64,000 nt of DNA, taken from Neoceratodus forsteri (lineage: Eukaryota > Chordata > Ceratodontiformes > Ceratodontidae). A program made the translations under genes and the position numbers. Every line of letters starts with the position of its first letter. Positions within the stretch are counted from its first letter, which is position 1. The DNA is taken from NCBI GenBank assembly GCA_016271365.2, contig CM028132.1, positions 1,188,713,001-1,188,777,000 on the forward strand. Reading direction: 5' to 3'. Below the pieces are notes generated by a model. That model did no database searches and had not been told where the DNA came from. It worked only from the letters and a program-made list of their open reading frames with translations. Below are positions 34,411 to 45,626 of this stretch, piece after piece.

Positions 34411-35166
34411 TAACTTTGCACCTTAATAGCTTTGGCAGCATTTGATTAAAGTAGATGAAATTTTGCACATGTTGTCTAGGAGGCAAGGTCTAAATCTGTG
34501 GAAAATTTCATGATGGTAGCTTGTGCGGTTTCTGAGATCTGCATATCTCATTTTTCTGTAGATGTCTAATTATTGTTTTTCCTATACTTAACATAGGATT
34601 TGGGGTTGCTCTCATTTACAGTCTACAGGGAATGGAATTTTTTCCCCGAAACTTTTAGGGTTGAAGTGTGCTATACCAATGTGGTGCCTTTGAAAGGTCT
34701 TGTGAAAAAAATATTAAACAGTTTCAGAGTTGTAAAGATTTAAAGCTTTGTTTTTTTCTGTTCTGAGCATATTAAGTAGGGTTTTTGGGATAACATTCTG
34801 ATATGACAGCAAATATTCTGTGTTACAAGACCATTTTGGTTTCTCGCTACTTGCTTCTCACAGCACAAAAAAATGTTTTGTGTTGTGAGAGTCACAATCT
34901 TGTCTTTTTCCCATTGAACTAAAAAAACATGGAAAATACATAAAAATTGAGTAATTTAAAAAAAGAAAACACTCGAACCTAGCTAAACAGGACCGTTTCA
35001 CTAGATTCTGATGTTTATTTTTTAAAATAAGGGCCAGAAATATATTTTCTTGGCACACCAAAATCCAGGGTGCCCAGCTTGGTGAGAAGAGCCATTCACC
35101 TGCATTCTCTGTATGAGAATGGAGACTTTCTTAAATGTTGAAGCCGCAGCTGGAAGTTATTCCCTA
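34411..35166 (-). repeat. Composite repeat, TR and TER segments
   Basis: 34420-34760 has the TR phrases (tttgcaccttaatagctttg and gaaattttgcaca). 34960-35165 is the inverse of 496-700, sharing aacctagctaaacaggaccg and ccaaaatccagggtgcccag. Confidence 0.65.
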
Positions 35167-35192
35167 TCTGTGTGTGTGTGTGTGTGTGTGTA
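35167..35192. repeat. (GT)n microsatellite
   Basis: About 12 TG units, followed by loose TATC repeats to about 35230. Confidence 0.9.
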
Positions 35193-35239
35193 TCTGTCTG
35201 AGTATCTATCTGACTATCTTTTTATCTAGCAAAAGTTTT

Positions 35240-35605
35240 ATTAAACAGATTGGGGTGCCCACCCCTGGTCCCGCTTCTTTTTCCCCCATCCCCTCCAGAT
35301 CACACGCCCCATCGTCAATGTTTATATTAGCACACTGGGGTGCCTGCCCCTGGTACCGCTTCTGCTGACCTCCATTCCCTCCAGGTCACCCACCTCCTGT
35401 TCTCAATATCTACATGGCCTCACTAGGGTGCCTACCCCTAAACCCCAGTGTCAGAATGTCACTATCCTCTAAAAAGAAGAAAATGGTCCTTCATTGATTA
35501 TTTTTTTGTTACCTGCAAAAAAGAAAATGGTTCCTCGCTGATCTGACTCCCCCACTCTGACCTTCCACTCAGCATCCCCCTACACCACCACACCCCCTCA
35601 CTCAT
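35240..35605 (-). repeat. Composite repeat, MS and GR segments
   Basis: Three diverged units of about 80 bp with ttggggtgcccacccctggt, actggggtgcctgcccctgg and actagggtgcctacccc, then two purine/pyrimidine blocks containing gaaaatggtccttcattgat and gaaaatggttcctcgctgat. On the minus strand the latter are the polypyrimidine blocks seen after MOD in other copies. A C-rich stretch follows up to MOD. Confidence 0.6.
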
Positions 35606-35672
35606 CTGAACATGTCCCACAGCAAAGATCCAATCTCCAATCAAAGATACATCTTGCTGCTGGAATTGGTGA
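35606..35672 (-). other. MOD module, variant 2, splice signals lost
   Basis: 67 nt on the minus strand, containing CCAGCAGCAAG and GGAGATTGGATCTTTGC. It matches the 67-nt module at 62938-63004 in length and sequence. Here the flanking AG reads GG and the flanking GT reads AT, so the splice-like dinucleotides are lost. The opposite strand keeps a donor-like AAGGTAAGTACGG starting at 35688. Confidence 0.6.
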
Positions 35673-35699
35673 CCGATATGAAAAACCAAGGTAAGTACG

Positions 35700-36480
35700 G
35701 TTCAATGTATTTCAATGGGGTTTGAGATTTCATTCAGAACTTTATGATTTTTGCATATTTTGGCCCCAAATGTTCAACATGGCCTTTTTGGGACCCCGCC
35801 TCATGACCAATTGTGGTGGAATTATACAATTCTGGCCCAAAAGGCGACTTCACAGTCACTTTGCAAAATCAACTTTTGAGTGGGATTTGAACATTTTCAC
35901 TGGAGTCATAAGAAGGTTATGCTGAAACTTTTTGGGTCAAAATCTGTAAAAATGACAAATTTATGAGCGTGCATTGAAATGTTTCTACATTCACTCATAA
36001 CTTTGGTCATTTTAAAATATTTTGACCCCAAATTTTCAACATAGCCATTTTTTCAAACCTCCTCATGAACATGACAGCTGTCATTTTTCAAATTCTGGCC
36101 AAAGCGTGTTTTCACATCTGTGGTGCAGAATGACATTTTAGTGGAGATTTGAAAATGTTCATCTACTGGGTTTATGAGGTGGGGTAATAAGAAGGCTATG
36201 CTGAAAATGTACACATATGGTAAAATACCCAGGTTATGAGTGAACATTGCAGTATTTCAACATTGACTCGTAACTTTTCTAATTTTCAGTATTTTGACTC
36301 CAAACTTTCAACATAACCATTTTTCCACACTGCCTCATAAATATGACAGGTGTCTTTTTTTTAAATCCTGGATGAGATGTGTTTTCTGACTATGGGTGTG
36401 AAATGGCATTTCAGCCACTGTCCTATAAATGCTGTATGTCTTGTTTATAAGGGGAGTCATTAAATGACTATCTTAAAAAT
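35700..36480. repeat. PAL array (three units)
   Basis: Self-complementary units with centres near 35858 and 36115, and a third, shorter one near 36390. Each has the phrases ccaaatgttcaacatggcct or aaattttcaacatagccatt on the left and the complementary set on the right. Confidence 0.8.
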
Positions 36481-36492
36481 TTTGGGTCAAAA

Positions 36493-36602
<110 letters not shown>

Positions 36603-36995
36603 GATAAGAGCTTTAGCTGACTTAGATATTCAAAGGGTTGCGCCATGCAATAGGGTTGCTCCAGCGCCAAGTCGAAAATGTTATTCTGCGTTATTCAGTG
36701 GGAGGCAGATGTGCCCCCCAAATCACGCTGAGCAAGAGCGCAATGATAATGAATGCATGCGCAACTGAAGGGGAGGAACCATGCATAAATGGCACAGTGT
36801 GATATTCAACAACATGCGCCACGCGCAATAGGGGAGCAAGCGGAAGTTGCGTGATAGCGGAAATGAGCCAAAATAAAAAGGAACAAGGGAGAGGCACGAG
36901 AACGCTACAGGGAAGGCACATGTGGCTGACCGATAAGAAGACACACAGGGCAGGACAGGAAAAGGGCACCCTGAACCCACAGACACAGTGAAGGT

Positions 36996-38330
36996 GTGGG
37001 GAGCCACAGCCAGTACAGAAAGGGGAAGTGCCACACAGCACTGAGGCCACCACAGAAAGGTGTTCCCGGTGCAGGGGAAGCAGCAGCCAGGACAGCGGGG
37101 GGAACACAGAAACAGCTGCCGGGGGGGATCACAAGCCAGGGACATGGCCAGTGCCACCATCCAGATGGAGGCAGTAATGAGGGGGGTGAGAAGGCAGGCA
37201 GCAGGGGACGTGTCCTTGGAAGGGCCCGTCAGCAGTATGCCCCCAACAGGCAGTACTGAGCCCGCACCAGCTTCGAGCTTTACAGTGATACTGAGATCGT
37301 GAGCTGGTACCACCTGAATCGGGCAATTCTGAGGTGGATCTGTGAGCTGTGCAGTGATGTGATGCAGGCACCCACACGACGGAGCCATGCTCTGTCAGTG
37401 GAGACTAAAGTGACAGCTTGCATGTGCTTGCTCGCCACGGGTACCTTCCAGAGACCAACAGGGGACACCACAGGCATAACCCAGTCAGCCGCTTCACACC
37501 ACCTCACCCAATTCCTCAGCAAACTGCTGCCACGTACTGCGGAGTACATCCATTTCCCTAGCACACTGGTAGAGTGCACAGCAAACATACAGGAGTTCCA
37601 CAGGGTAGCACGTATGCCTGGCATGCTAGGGGCAATAGACTGCACCCATGTGGCCATCCGCACACCACCTGGCCCTGAGGGGGCCACATGTATCAATCAG
37701 AAGGGCTATGCAAGCATCAACTGCCAGGTGGCGTGCGATGCCGGGGGTGCATAATCAATGTCTGTGCCACGCACCCTGGGGGAGCACATGATACCTTCAT
37801 CTGGTGCCAGTCGGCACTGTGCCACAGATTCAAGAGTGGGGACATCCCCACTGGCCACTTAGTGGGTAAGTATGCAAACCACGTGGACAAACATAGAGCA
37901 TGGGAGGGGCATGGTCAGAGGTGACATGAGTAGTGTCCTACATGACCCAAGGCAGGGCGATGCTGATCGCCAAACTAACCTCCACCCTCTACACACAGGT
38001 GACAGTGGATACCAAATCTGTCACTGGCTGCTCACACCACACCAGCGGCCCATGACTCCATCACAGCAACACTACAATGAGGCACATGCCACCACACGTA
38101 TTGTCATCGAGCGGGTGTTCGGGATGCTGAAGGCACATTTCTGTTGCCTGGACATCTCCGGCGGTGCCCTACAGTACAGCCCCTCAAAGGCCTGTGGGCT
38201 ATTCCTGGCCTGTTGCATCCTGCACAACATGGCCAATGACTGTGGGATAGCCATACAGGTCGAAGAGGGGGACAGCGATGGGGACGATGAGGACGCTGGT
38301 GATGATGGTGATGGGCAGCCCCTTGGGTGA
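36996..38330 (+). pseudogene. HARBI1-type Harbinger nuclease, two exons, lightly broken
   Basis: DDE nuclease of the PIF/Harbinger superfamily. Catalytic residues are visible in GAIDCTHVAI (first D), GGAHDTFIW (second D) and IVIERVFGMLKAHF (E), so the triad is present. Exon 1 ends at 37865 with GHLV-G before a GTAAGT donor. Exon 2 starts at 37999 after an ACACACAG acceptor and restores the family motif GDSGY in phase, giving a 133-bp intron. Two lesions are seen: an in-frame TGA at 37257-37259, and a 1-base shift in the G run near 37739-37745 between QVACDAGG and GCIINVCATHPG. The C-terminus is acidic (EEGDSDGDDEDAGDDGDG). The true start is unclear. The open frame from 36996 contains some upstream sequence that may be non-coding. 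Confidence 0.88.
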
Positions 38331-38564
38331 CGGGACCCCTAACTGCTCCGGCTGGCACAGCTGCACCAGGACACCATCACAGAGGAGCACTTCAGCCAAC
38401 CTAGGTAAGTCGTGGGGCCATGTGCAACCACCAGTGGCAAAGGCACAACCCACAAACACGCATGGACAAACACCAGGGATGCATGTTGTCAAGGGAAGTG
38501 GCCGAGCATGGAACCGCACACACCACCAGGGATGGGTGAGGTCTAACATGGCACGTGGTCATAC

Positions 38565-38602
38565 ACACACACACTCACACACACACACACACACACACAC
38601 AC
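38565..38602. repeat. (CA)n microsatellite
   Basis: About 18 CA units inside the Harbinger element, between the nuclease and the first Myb gene. Confidence 0.9.
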
Positions 38603-39001
38603 CTCACAAGACATGCACAAAGGGTAGGAGGCACGCCGACCCAGACCGCCGCCCCTAGTCACACACACGTCCACTGACCACAACGCCCACTGCCTGTCAT
38701 TGTGCGTGTGTCAGACACTGGGCACCATTGCACAGTGGCATACAGTGCAATGCAGGCATCATCATGCACACGCCACAGTGGACAGCAGCCGGGAGGGTGT
38801 GCAGATGGAATGTATCTGTGCGTGCAGGGCCGGGTACCCCACCCATGCATTGCCCGCTGAACGACACAATGCACACAGGGCAGCATCAGACAGTAGCCAT
38901 GCTGGGAGACAGGTTAGTCACGCGCCACAATGCCACGGCCACCACGGATGCATGGGCAGCCCCGCTGAGACCCGCCAGCAGTGACAGACTGACCACTGGC
39001 C

Positions 39002-40599
39002 TCATGGGGTGGCACCGACGGTCCCCCAAGGGTTCCACTGTGTGAATATGACTGTGCTCACACAGGGGTCTGCAGCACACCGAACATGCCTGCGCCAGGC
39101 ATGCTCGGGATGCTCACAGATGAACCCGCTGTTGACAAGGATGCTGCCGCATGACGCCGGGAATGGGGGGGTGGACATTGCACTGTGTGGTGTCTGTGAT
39201 GCATGGGCAAATAACTGTGTGCCCATTGTGGCCGTGACAGCTGTGAATGCCTGTGTCTGCCTGTCAATGGCAGTGGTCACATCCTTCCACAACTGGTCCA
39301 TCCCTGCCAGGAGCAGAGCGGTGTCTCTGCTGCGCCACTCCTCTGCCTGGCACAGAGCCGCACTCAGTGCATCCACCGCCGTCACAAGCCGCATCTGCTG
39401 ATTGACTGATGCTTGCGGTATGCAGGTGTGCTCATCTAAGAGGTCATCTGCCTGATCGGCATGTTGTCCCTCAGGGTGTTCGCGGCCCTGATGCTCATCA
39501 CCCCTTGAGGGTGGGCACTGCACACCAGGGCCAGGCCTGGGCATGTCCACAGGTGGTGCACTGACACCGCCCCCTGACACTGTACCCCCATGGCCATTGG
39601 CCGACTGCTGATGCTGCCCCTCCGGCTGCCACTCTCCAGGGCTCAAGGGTGCTGCCGCAGTGGCCGCAACAGTCCCACTGTCCTGGACACACACCAGTGC
39701 TGCCCCACAAGTGCAGACAGGCACAGGCTGGGACTGTGATGATACGCAGGCCTCCATGGTGACACCACCCACAGCCATGGCCACGATGTCACCTGCTGTG
39801 TGGCCATCCTGTGGCCCACATGTGTCACTGCCCATGACGTTAGCTCCATCATCATCGGTGACGGATCCGGCACCAGCCTGAGTCTCAGCATGCTGGTATC
39901 CATGGACACTGGCATGCTGGGACACGGGCAGGGCCTCCTCTGCACCTGCTCCACCAACATCAGTCCAGATGTCCAGGCGGGCCCACTGTCGCCCTGACCC
40001 CCGTATTCCTGTGGAGGTGGATGGGCCCTCCTCCATCTCCATGTTACTGGCCTCAGTGGAGAAGCCCACCACCGCTGACCCATGTAGACACTCAGGAGCT
40101 GTAAGGGGAAAAAAAGCAGCATTACTGCATGTGACCTACCGTGTCCCCCCCAATAGACAGACCATGACCTACCATGCAGTGACGGGCTACCACCCGTCTG
40201 GAATCCACCACCTGGAGCACCCTCAATGGTGCAATTCTGCATGCTGCCAGCAATCCTCTCCTCCTGTGGGGTCAGGCGTAGCACCTCCGGCTGTCCCCCA
40301 CCTGTCGCAGACCGTGCTGCCCTGATGGCAGCCACCTTCTGTTTAATTCTCCACCTGTCCGTGCCCATCTTCTTTTTGCACTCCTGCACAGAGCGCTGGT
40401 GGCTGCCATGCAGGTTGACAGTACGCGCCACCTCCTTCCATGCAGCAGCATGGGCCTGTGGTGTTTCCTGGCGTCCACTGAGAAGTGGCTCCTGGTTGAG
40501 GTAGGCCTCAAACAGAGCATCTGTCTCGGCCTTTGTAAAGTTTGGCCTCCTCTTCCTCCCACGACTCTGTTCCTCTTCCTCCACCACACGATCGGTCAT
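39002..40599 (-). CDS. Myb/SANT-like Harbinger protein 1, two exons
   Basis: Minus-strand gene facing the nuclease. Exon 1 (40173-40599) encodes a basic N-terminus and a Myb/SANT-type domain at about residues 15-90 (RRPNFTKAETDALFEAYLNQ, AAWKEVARTVNLHG, RSVQECKKKMGTDRWRIK), like the Myb_DNA-bind_5 group of Harbinger partners and NAIF1. A 74-bp intron (40099-40172) has a CATG-GTAGGT donor and a CCCCTTACAG acceptor, and the split codon keeps the frame. Exon 2 (39002-40098) encodes a long Gly/Pro/Thr-rich linker and a helical region (QQMRLVTAVDALSAALCQAE). The total is about 507 residues with no stop. In Harbinger systems such proteins bind the transposon ends and bring the nuclease to the nucleus and DNA. 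Confidence 0.82.
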
Positions 40600-41373
40600 G
40601 ATTCATTCTGTGAGAATGACAGGTGTTACCTGTGACTGTGCAGTCCCATGCATGTCCCAAACACCACAGTCCACACTCCCAAACAGCATGCAACTCACCG
40701 CAATAGACTGCAGTAACCCACTGGCCAGTGCAGCCAATGTCGTATTTTTATAGTGCAACCCATGCAAATGAGGTGAGGCGCATCTTTAAGTGGATGCAAA
40801 TGCAGTGACTGCGCCATTGAATGGCTGATTAGATGATTTGCATATGCCGGCTGAATATCGCGCTTTTGCCCTTTGTGCAATTGTGTTGAACATGCTGAGC
40901 CAAGGGCGCAGTTCTGTGACATGCGCAGTACAGACCTAACTGCGCATGCCCGGGTTGATGACGCAGGCACCTGCTGCGCTGCTGACGTGCTGTGCATGGG
41001 AGGCAATGCAGGGCATGGCCACCATTGTGCCAGTGGTGCTACAGTGCTGTTCACATATATGGCGCTGTGGCACTGGGGCGTCGTAGGCACACTGGGGTGA
41101 CAGCACTGTAGGCCACTACAGGAGGTGGCACACAGGCACCCAATCACGCTACATGCATTGGGTTCCAGTCGCGCTGTGGCTGTCCATGCGCCAAAGACCC
41201 TTGACCCTGTGCCCGACCTTTGCCCCCTAGACGCCATGAGTCAGGCATAGGAGCACCACTATCATGCTGTTTGGAGACAGCATGATAGGGAATAGCAGTG
41301 CTGTACCGCGCAGCATCTGCACGTGGCAGGACCGAGCTGCTGAGCACCATTCTGATTCAACCAGACAGCAGAG
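40600..41373. other. Region between the two Myb genes
   Basis: Divergent promoter region for Myb 1 (minus) and Myb 2 (plus). It contains several copies of the element's terminal-style motif, for example ctgaatatcgcgcttttgcc (40852 on) and tgcgcagttctg or tgcgcatgcc around 40905-40950. No gene is seen. Confidence 0.45.
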
Positions 41374-42571
41374 ATGGCGCGGAGGCATGCAGTCGTTTGG
41401 AGCCAGGTTGAGCTTGCCAACCTGGTGGCTATAGTTGAGCCCCATGCTGGGGCTTTGTATGGAGAGGCACCCCTGGACAGGGCCAGGAGTGTGGTCTGGC
41501 AGGAGGTGGCCGACACCCTGGAGGAGGCCATCGGTATGGGGCGAATGGCGGAGCAGTGCCACTACCATTATGGGGACCTGAGACGCAGGGACCTGGACCT
41601 GCTTGCCCGCCTGTAGGCACGTGCCAGGAGGGGCACGGTGCCATGGCCAGGTAGGTGCAACATCCATACACTATTATTGTCCATACGGGTATAACGGTTG
41701 CATGTGCCCGGCACATGGGGGGGGGGCGTCCGGTGTTGGCCGTGGTGGTGGTGGTATCGGGGTGTGGGGTGGATGGGTATGGCTGTGTGAGATTGCACAC
41801 ACATGGGGGCGGGGGGACTTTGCTACTGGATTGTACTGATGTTCCTCTCTCCATGTTTGCACCTTAGGGCCAGAAGAATGCCGTCAGAACTGGGACCGGA
41901 GGCACCAGAATGGAGGAGCAGTGGGCCAGGAGGGATGATGGTGGTCCACGGCACGTGGACCAGCCTGATGATGGTGAGTGCCTTACATCCATGATTACTA
42001 TTGCATGCTGTCTAACTGGGTGGACAGTGGGGCATGGCCACCATCCATTGACACCACTGCCATTCACGCAACTTGTTACAGTCAGCCGTGTCCAGTGGCA
42101 CTGCATGTCTGGGAGTGCATCAATGGTGGTCCATGCGTGCACCGGGCACATGGCTGTGCCACTGCCTTCACACCGCATAGCCAGGTCACTCTACGGCCAT
42201 AGTGGTGCTGTGCAGGATATGGGCGGTGGGTGTGTGCAGTGGTCCACATGGCTGTGGCTGCCTGGGTGGGCAGGTCTTGTGGACACGATCACTGTGGGTG
42301 GTCGCACACCATCACAGGGGTGTGACACATGGCTGTATGCCATGCACAATGGATGGGCTGCAGGGGGCTGGACAGTCACACCTATTGACTCTGCTCCCTC
42401 TTCCTAGGTGGACAGTGACTCCAGGAAATCCAGCGGAGTCTACGCGAGCTGCTCCAGGTGGCAAGGGAGACCTTGCAGCTCCTTCAGAGGATCCACCGCC
42501 ACGGGGTGAGGAGGAGGAGATGGAGGAGCACACATCGGCGCCATGAGGAGGAGGACCAGGGCACCCGTTGA
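41374..42571 (+). pseudogene. Myb/SANT-like Harbinger protein 2, three exons, broken
   Basis: Exon 1 (41374-41650) encodes a second, different Myb/SANT-like domain (VVWSQVELANLVAIVEPHAG, VVWQEVADTLEEAIGMG, CHYHYGDLRRRDLDLLARL). A CCAG-GTAGGT donor follows. Exon 2 (41868-41973) encodes EECRQNWDRRHQ and then MEEQWARRDDGG in a shifted frame, ending in a GATG-GTGAGTG donor. Exon 3 (42408-42571) encodes a leucine-rich helix, LQEIQRSLRELLQVARETLQ, and a basic tail. Lesions: TAG at 41614-41616, a 1-base frame change in exon 2, and TGA at 42416-42418. The splice structure is inferred from consensus sites and phase. It resembles Harbinger Myb partners that combine a SANT domain with a C-terminal coiled coil. 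Confidence 0.65.
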
Positions 42572-44366
42572 TGTCCCCATGCCCTAATTACCACCTTCCC
42601 CTCTTTGACCCACCCTCACACCCCTTCTTCCCTCTCCCATATGTTCACCCCTGCCCCTTCCCTGCCCCCACCTGTTATGTGGCCCCCCCTTGTAAATAAT
42701 TGTATATAGTTTTTTGTTACATCTTTTAAATATATGCATTTTGTTATGACAACTGTGGTGGTCTCTGATTTGCAGCGGGCTACAGGTGCTCAGCTGCAGT
42801 GGTGTGCATGGCGTCAGGGGTGGTGCCGCGTACGTGTGTGTGTGTGTGTGTGTGTGTGTGCAGAGGTGAACTGCCTATGGTGTGGGCAGGGGATCAGTCA
42901 CCGTCTGTGGTTTGTGTGTTGTACTCTGTGCACTGGATGCCTGTGTGCAGTGGTCCACGGGCGCCTGTGTGCATGGCACCCCTGTCAGACCGTCCATGGC
43001 CTGTGCAGCTGACACCCTTGCATGTCTGTGATATGCACGGTCTGCTGGCGTGTCAGTGGTGGCTGTCCATGCTGGATAACAGCTGTACCCTGCACAATGC
43101 CAGGTTGCTTGCCATCACCAGTATGGTGCACGTCTGTCTCCAGTGGCACTGTGGCCTCCGCTGTTGTTGTCCCCCCTCCATGCTGTCGCTTGTGTCTGTT
43201 GCAGGGGATGTGCTCCAGTGTCTGTCACTTGTGCTTTGGCAGCATGCTGGTGGCATACAGCTTCATGGTGCCTGCGCAGGGTGGCTGGCACATCTGTGCA
43301 ATGTAGGGGTGCTGGCCGTGTGTACACGTCGGCCATGGCCACACGCCAGTGGCTTGGTTGACTGCTACTGTGTCCCTGTGTTGGTGTGCCCTTGGGTATG
43401 GGTGGGTGTTTTTCCATGCACTGTGTTGCATCCTGTGTGGCGCATGCCTCCATGCTACACTGTGCGTGTCTGTGCTGGCTGTTGTGGCCAGTGCTGGGAT
43501 GGGATGTGTTCTTGGGAAAGTGTACAGGGTGCTGTACCGCTGGAGGTGGGGTCCCGGGCATGCCCTGTTGCATGTGGGGTACCTCGTGTGCTGACGCGTG
43601 GTCGGTCTCTCAGCTGTACCTCGGGGAGGGCATGCAGGGCGGCACTGTGTATGCATCTGTTGCATCACTGTCTGCTGCTGCCTGCTGCAGGGTGCTCATG
43701 GTGGGGCTGCCATGCATGGCTCCATGGTGCACAGGGTTGCATTGTCACCGTGGGGGTGGTGGCATGCATGGGGTGCCCTGCACTGTTGGGCGCTACTCCT
43801 GGGCAGGGTGTATGGGGATCATAGTGCAGGGTGTGCTCTGCATTGGTGGGATGGTGTGGTATGGGGTGGTCGGCCCTTCTTGTGTGCCAGTCACAGCTTG
43901 CCAGGGGGTGTGCTGGGGCACCATGTCCCGGCTGTGGGTTGGTTGCTGGTATCCATGGGCCAGTTGTTATTCCAGATCTCCCCTGGTTGTGCAGTGCATG
44001 GGGTGTGGGGAACGATGTCTGTTCTGCTGTGTGTTCCTCTGCCCATCTGTGGCATGGGTGGTGGGCCCCTGCATCCCTGGTTGTGCTGTTGCATTGCTGC
44101 CCTGTTGCAGGGGGCATCCCTGGTTGCACTATGGCGCATCTGGACTGCTCCGCTGAGCATCCCTTATTGCGCTATGGCACATCAGATATGCTCAGCTTCA
44201 CATCCCTAGTTGCACTATGGCGCAGGTGGTGCGATATTCAGTCATCGGCTGTAGGCGCGCATCTTGGCCTGCACAGTTTTTGAATAGTGTGCTTCTTGCG
44301 CATGGGCGCAGTGGACTTGCTCTTGCTCCTGCTGTTGTGCACTTTTTGGGTGCAGTTTGAATATCT
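42572..44366. other. GT-rich 3' region of the Harbinger element
   Basis: A T-rich stretch (tttttgttacatcttttaaa near 42710-42730) could hold the polyadenylation site of the Myb 2 gene. Beyond a (GT)n run at 42834-42860 the sequence is G/T-rich and low in TA. That leaves long open frames in several frames on both strands (up to 341 codons) with no domain. I treat these as compositional, not as genes. The right subterminal repeats begin near 44110. Confidence 0.6.
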
Positions 44367-44519
44367 GGGTCTTTGTGTGTAGTGCCAGTCTTGACCCCAG
44401 CGGGTATGCTTTGTCATCCCATGCCGGTGAGCTCAATTTGGGGGCAAGGTCAGTGGCCCAGCTGGATGGGGTGAGGGTGGGGGGGATGGCACTGTTATGT
44501 GACATCCCTTTAGCCAAGA

Positions 44520-44875
44520 AATAAAAGCTTCAGGGTTGTCCGCATGGGCCGAGGTGCCATGTAGTGAAGACAACTGCCTCTTGGCATAGAGCTCTACATT
44601 CTTCCCTGTGGGTGACTGAGGGTCCTGTACATTGGCTAACAGATGGACTCTTTGCCTTGTGCATCTCTATCTGTGGCCATGTGGAAGCGCTGGGACCAGA
44701 GGGCCCTGTGCTTCCACAGCCCACCAGACAGCCCTATGCATTCTTGACATCAGTCACTGCACTTCTGTAGGTAGTCGGAGTCTTCCCTTTTTGGGCCCTG
44801 TGCATCTGTAGCTGTTCATGCAGGTCCCAAAAGGAACTGCATGAATGAGGATACGATTCCACTATCTCACTTGCT
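44520..44875 (+). repeat. Dispersed repeat with 'tgcttccacag/ccctgtg' motif
   Basis: Contains gggccctgtgcttccacagc and the ending aactgcatgaatgaggatac, which is shared with the right part of the FB2-associated sequence near 60980-61010 and with 32.33-32.40 kb. No gene. Confidence 0.5.
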
Positions 44876-45626
44876 TGCATGCTAAATCAGCCCAACTCTC
44901 ACTATAACCTGCGTTCTGGGGATCAAGGCCTCCTACCTGTCCCTAGATGCAAAACAAATATAGGATACCAGGCCTTTTCCCACATGGCTCCTCAATATTG
45001 GAACTCTGTACTGCTAACCATCCGTCAGTCCCTTACTCATAATTGTTTCAAACGGTTGCTTCACACTCACCTCATAGCCTCTGACCCTTGCAACTGTTTT
45101 CATCCCCCATGAGTTGTCAGCCATTGGACTGTCTCCGACCAGTTCCACTCTTTCATTGTCCCTTGCTGCATATCTGTTTAGAAATAATGTATCTCTCCCC
45201 TCCCCCTCTATCCTACCTATCTTTCTGTTTCCACCACTTTCTCTCTACCTTTCTGCGTTTACCTGCTCCAACTCTACTGGCACTTTAATCTTCAGTATTG
45301 CTAATTTTTGCTATTCTTAATTACCTGATGTTTTGTTTTGATGCTGTTGCTTGCTAAGCTGCTGTTGTTTTTGAAAGTACCTCACTGAATTCCCAGTCCT
45401 CACAACCTACTAGAGGATATTGTCTGATGATCTAACGTGAGATACTGCTGTACTTATCTCCTATGTTCACTGTAATTCCTTATTGTAATCTGTATGTCTT
45501 CAATACTGTACTGTCTATACTGAAATTTACTGAATGTAACCATCTTGTACTCTCCCAGGTCATGCCTGAAAATAGGCATTTTATGTCTAGTGCACTTACC
45601 CGGTTATCAAAAACAAACAAATAACA
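44876..45626 (+). pseudogene. L2-like LINE 3' end
   Basis: 5'-truncated ORF2 C-terminus (44879-45112): NSHYNLRSGDQGLLPVPRCK, then APQYWNSVLLTIRQSLTHNC and FKRLLHTHLIAS, matching the R.....LPVPR...GD.AFS..AP..WNSLP pattern of L2-type elements. A 3' UTR follows and ends in aaaaacaaacaaataacatg near 45608-45628. Confidence 0.8.

Larger units (their letters stand above)
36624..44366. mobile_element. PIF/Harbinger-type element, about 7.7 kb
   Basis: The candidate ends agatattcaaa (36624) and tttgaatatct (to 44366) are inverted. Subterminal motifs also repeat: gttgcgccatgcaatagg at the left, and near the right three units of catccctrgttgcactatgg at about 44113, 44157 and 44200. Inside are a HARBI1-type nuclease (plus), a Myb/SANT gene (minus) and a second Myb/SANT-like gene (plus). 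The block is visibly more GC-rich than its flanks. I did not find a matching 3-bp target duplication, so the exact ends are uncertain. Confidence 0.65.

Noticed and set aside
42780..44210. Long open frames (341, 256, 203 and 154 codons) on both strands, Cys- and Trp-rich
   Set aside because: Several overlapping frames are open at once in G/T-rich sequence with few TA dinucleotides, and one runs through a (GT)n repeat. No domain is visible, so the openness is compositional.
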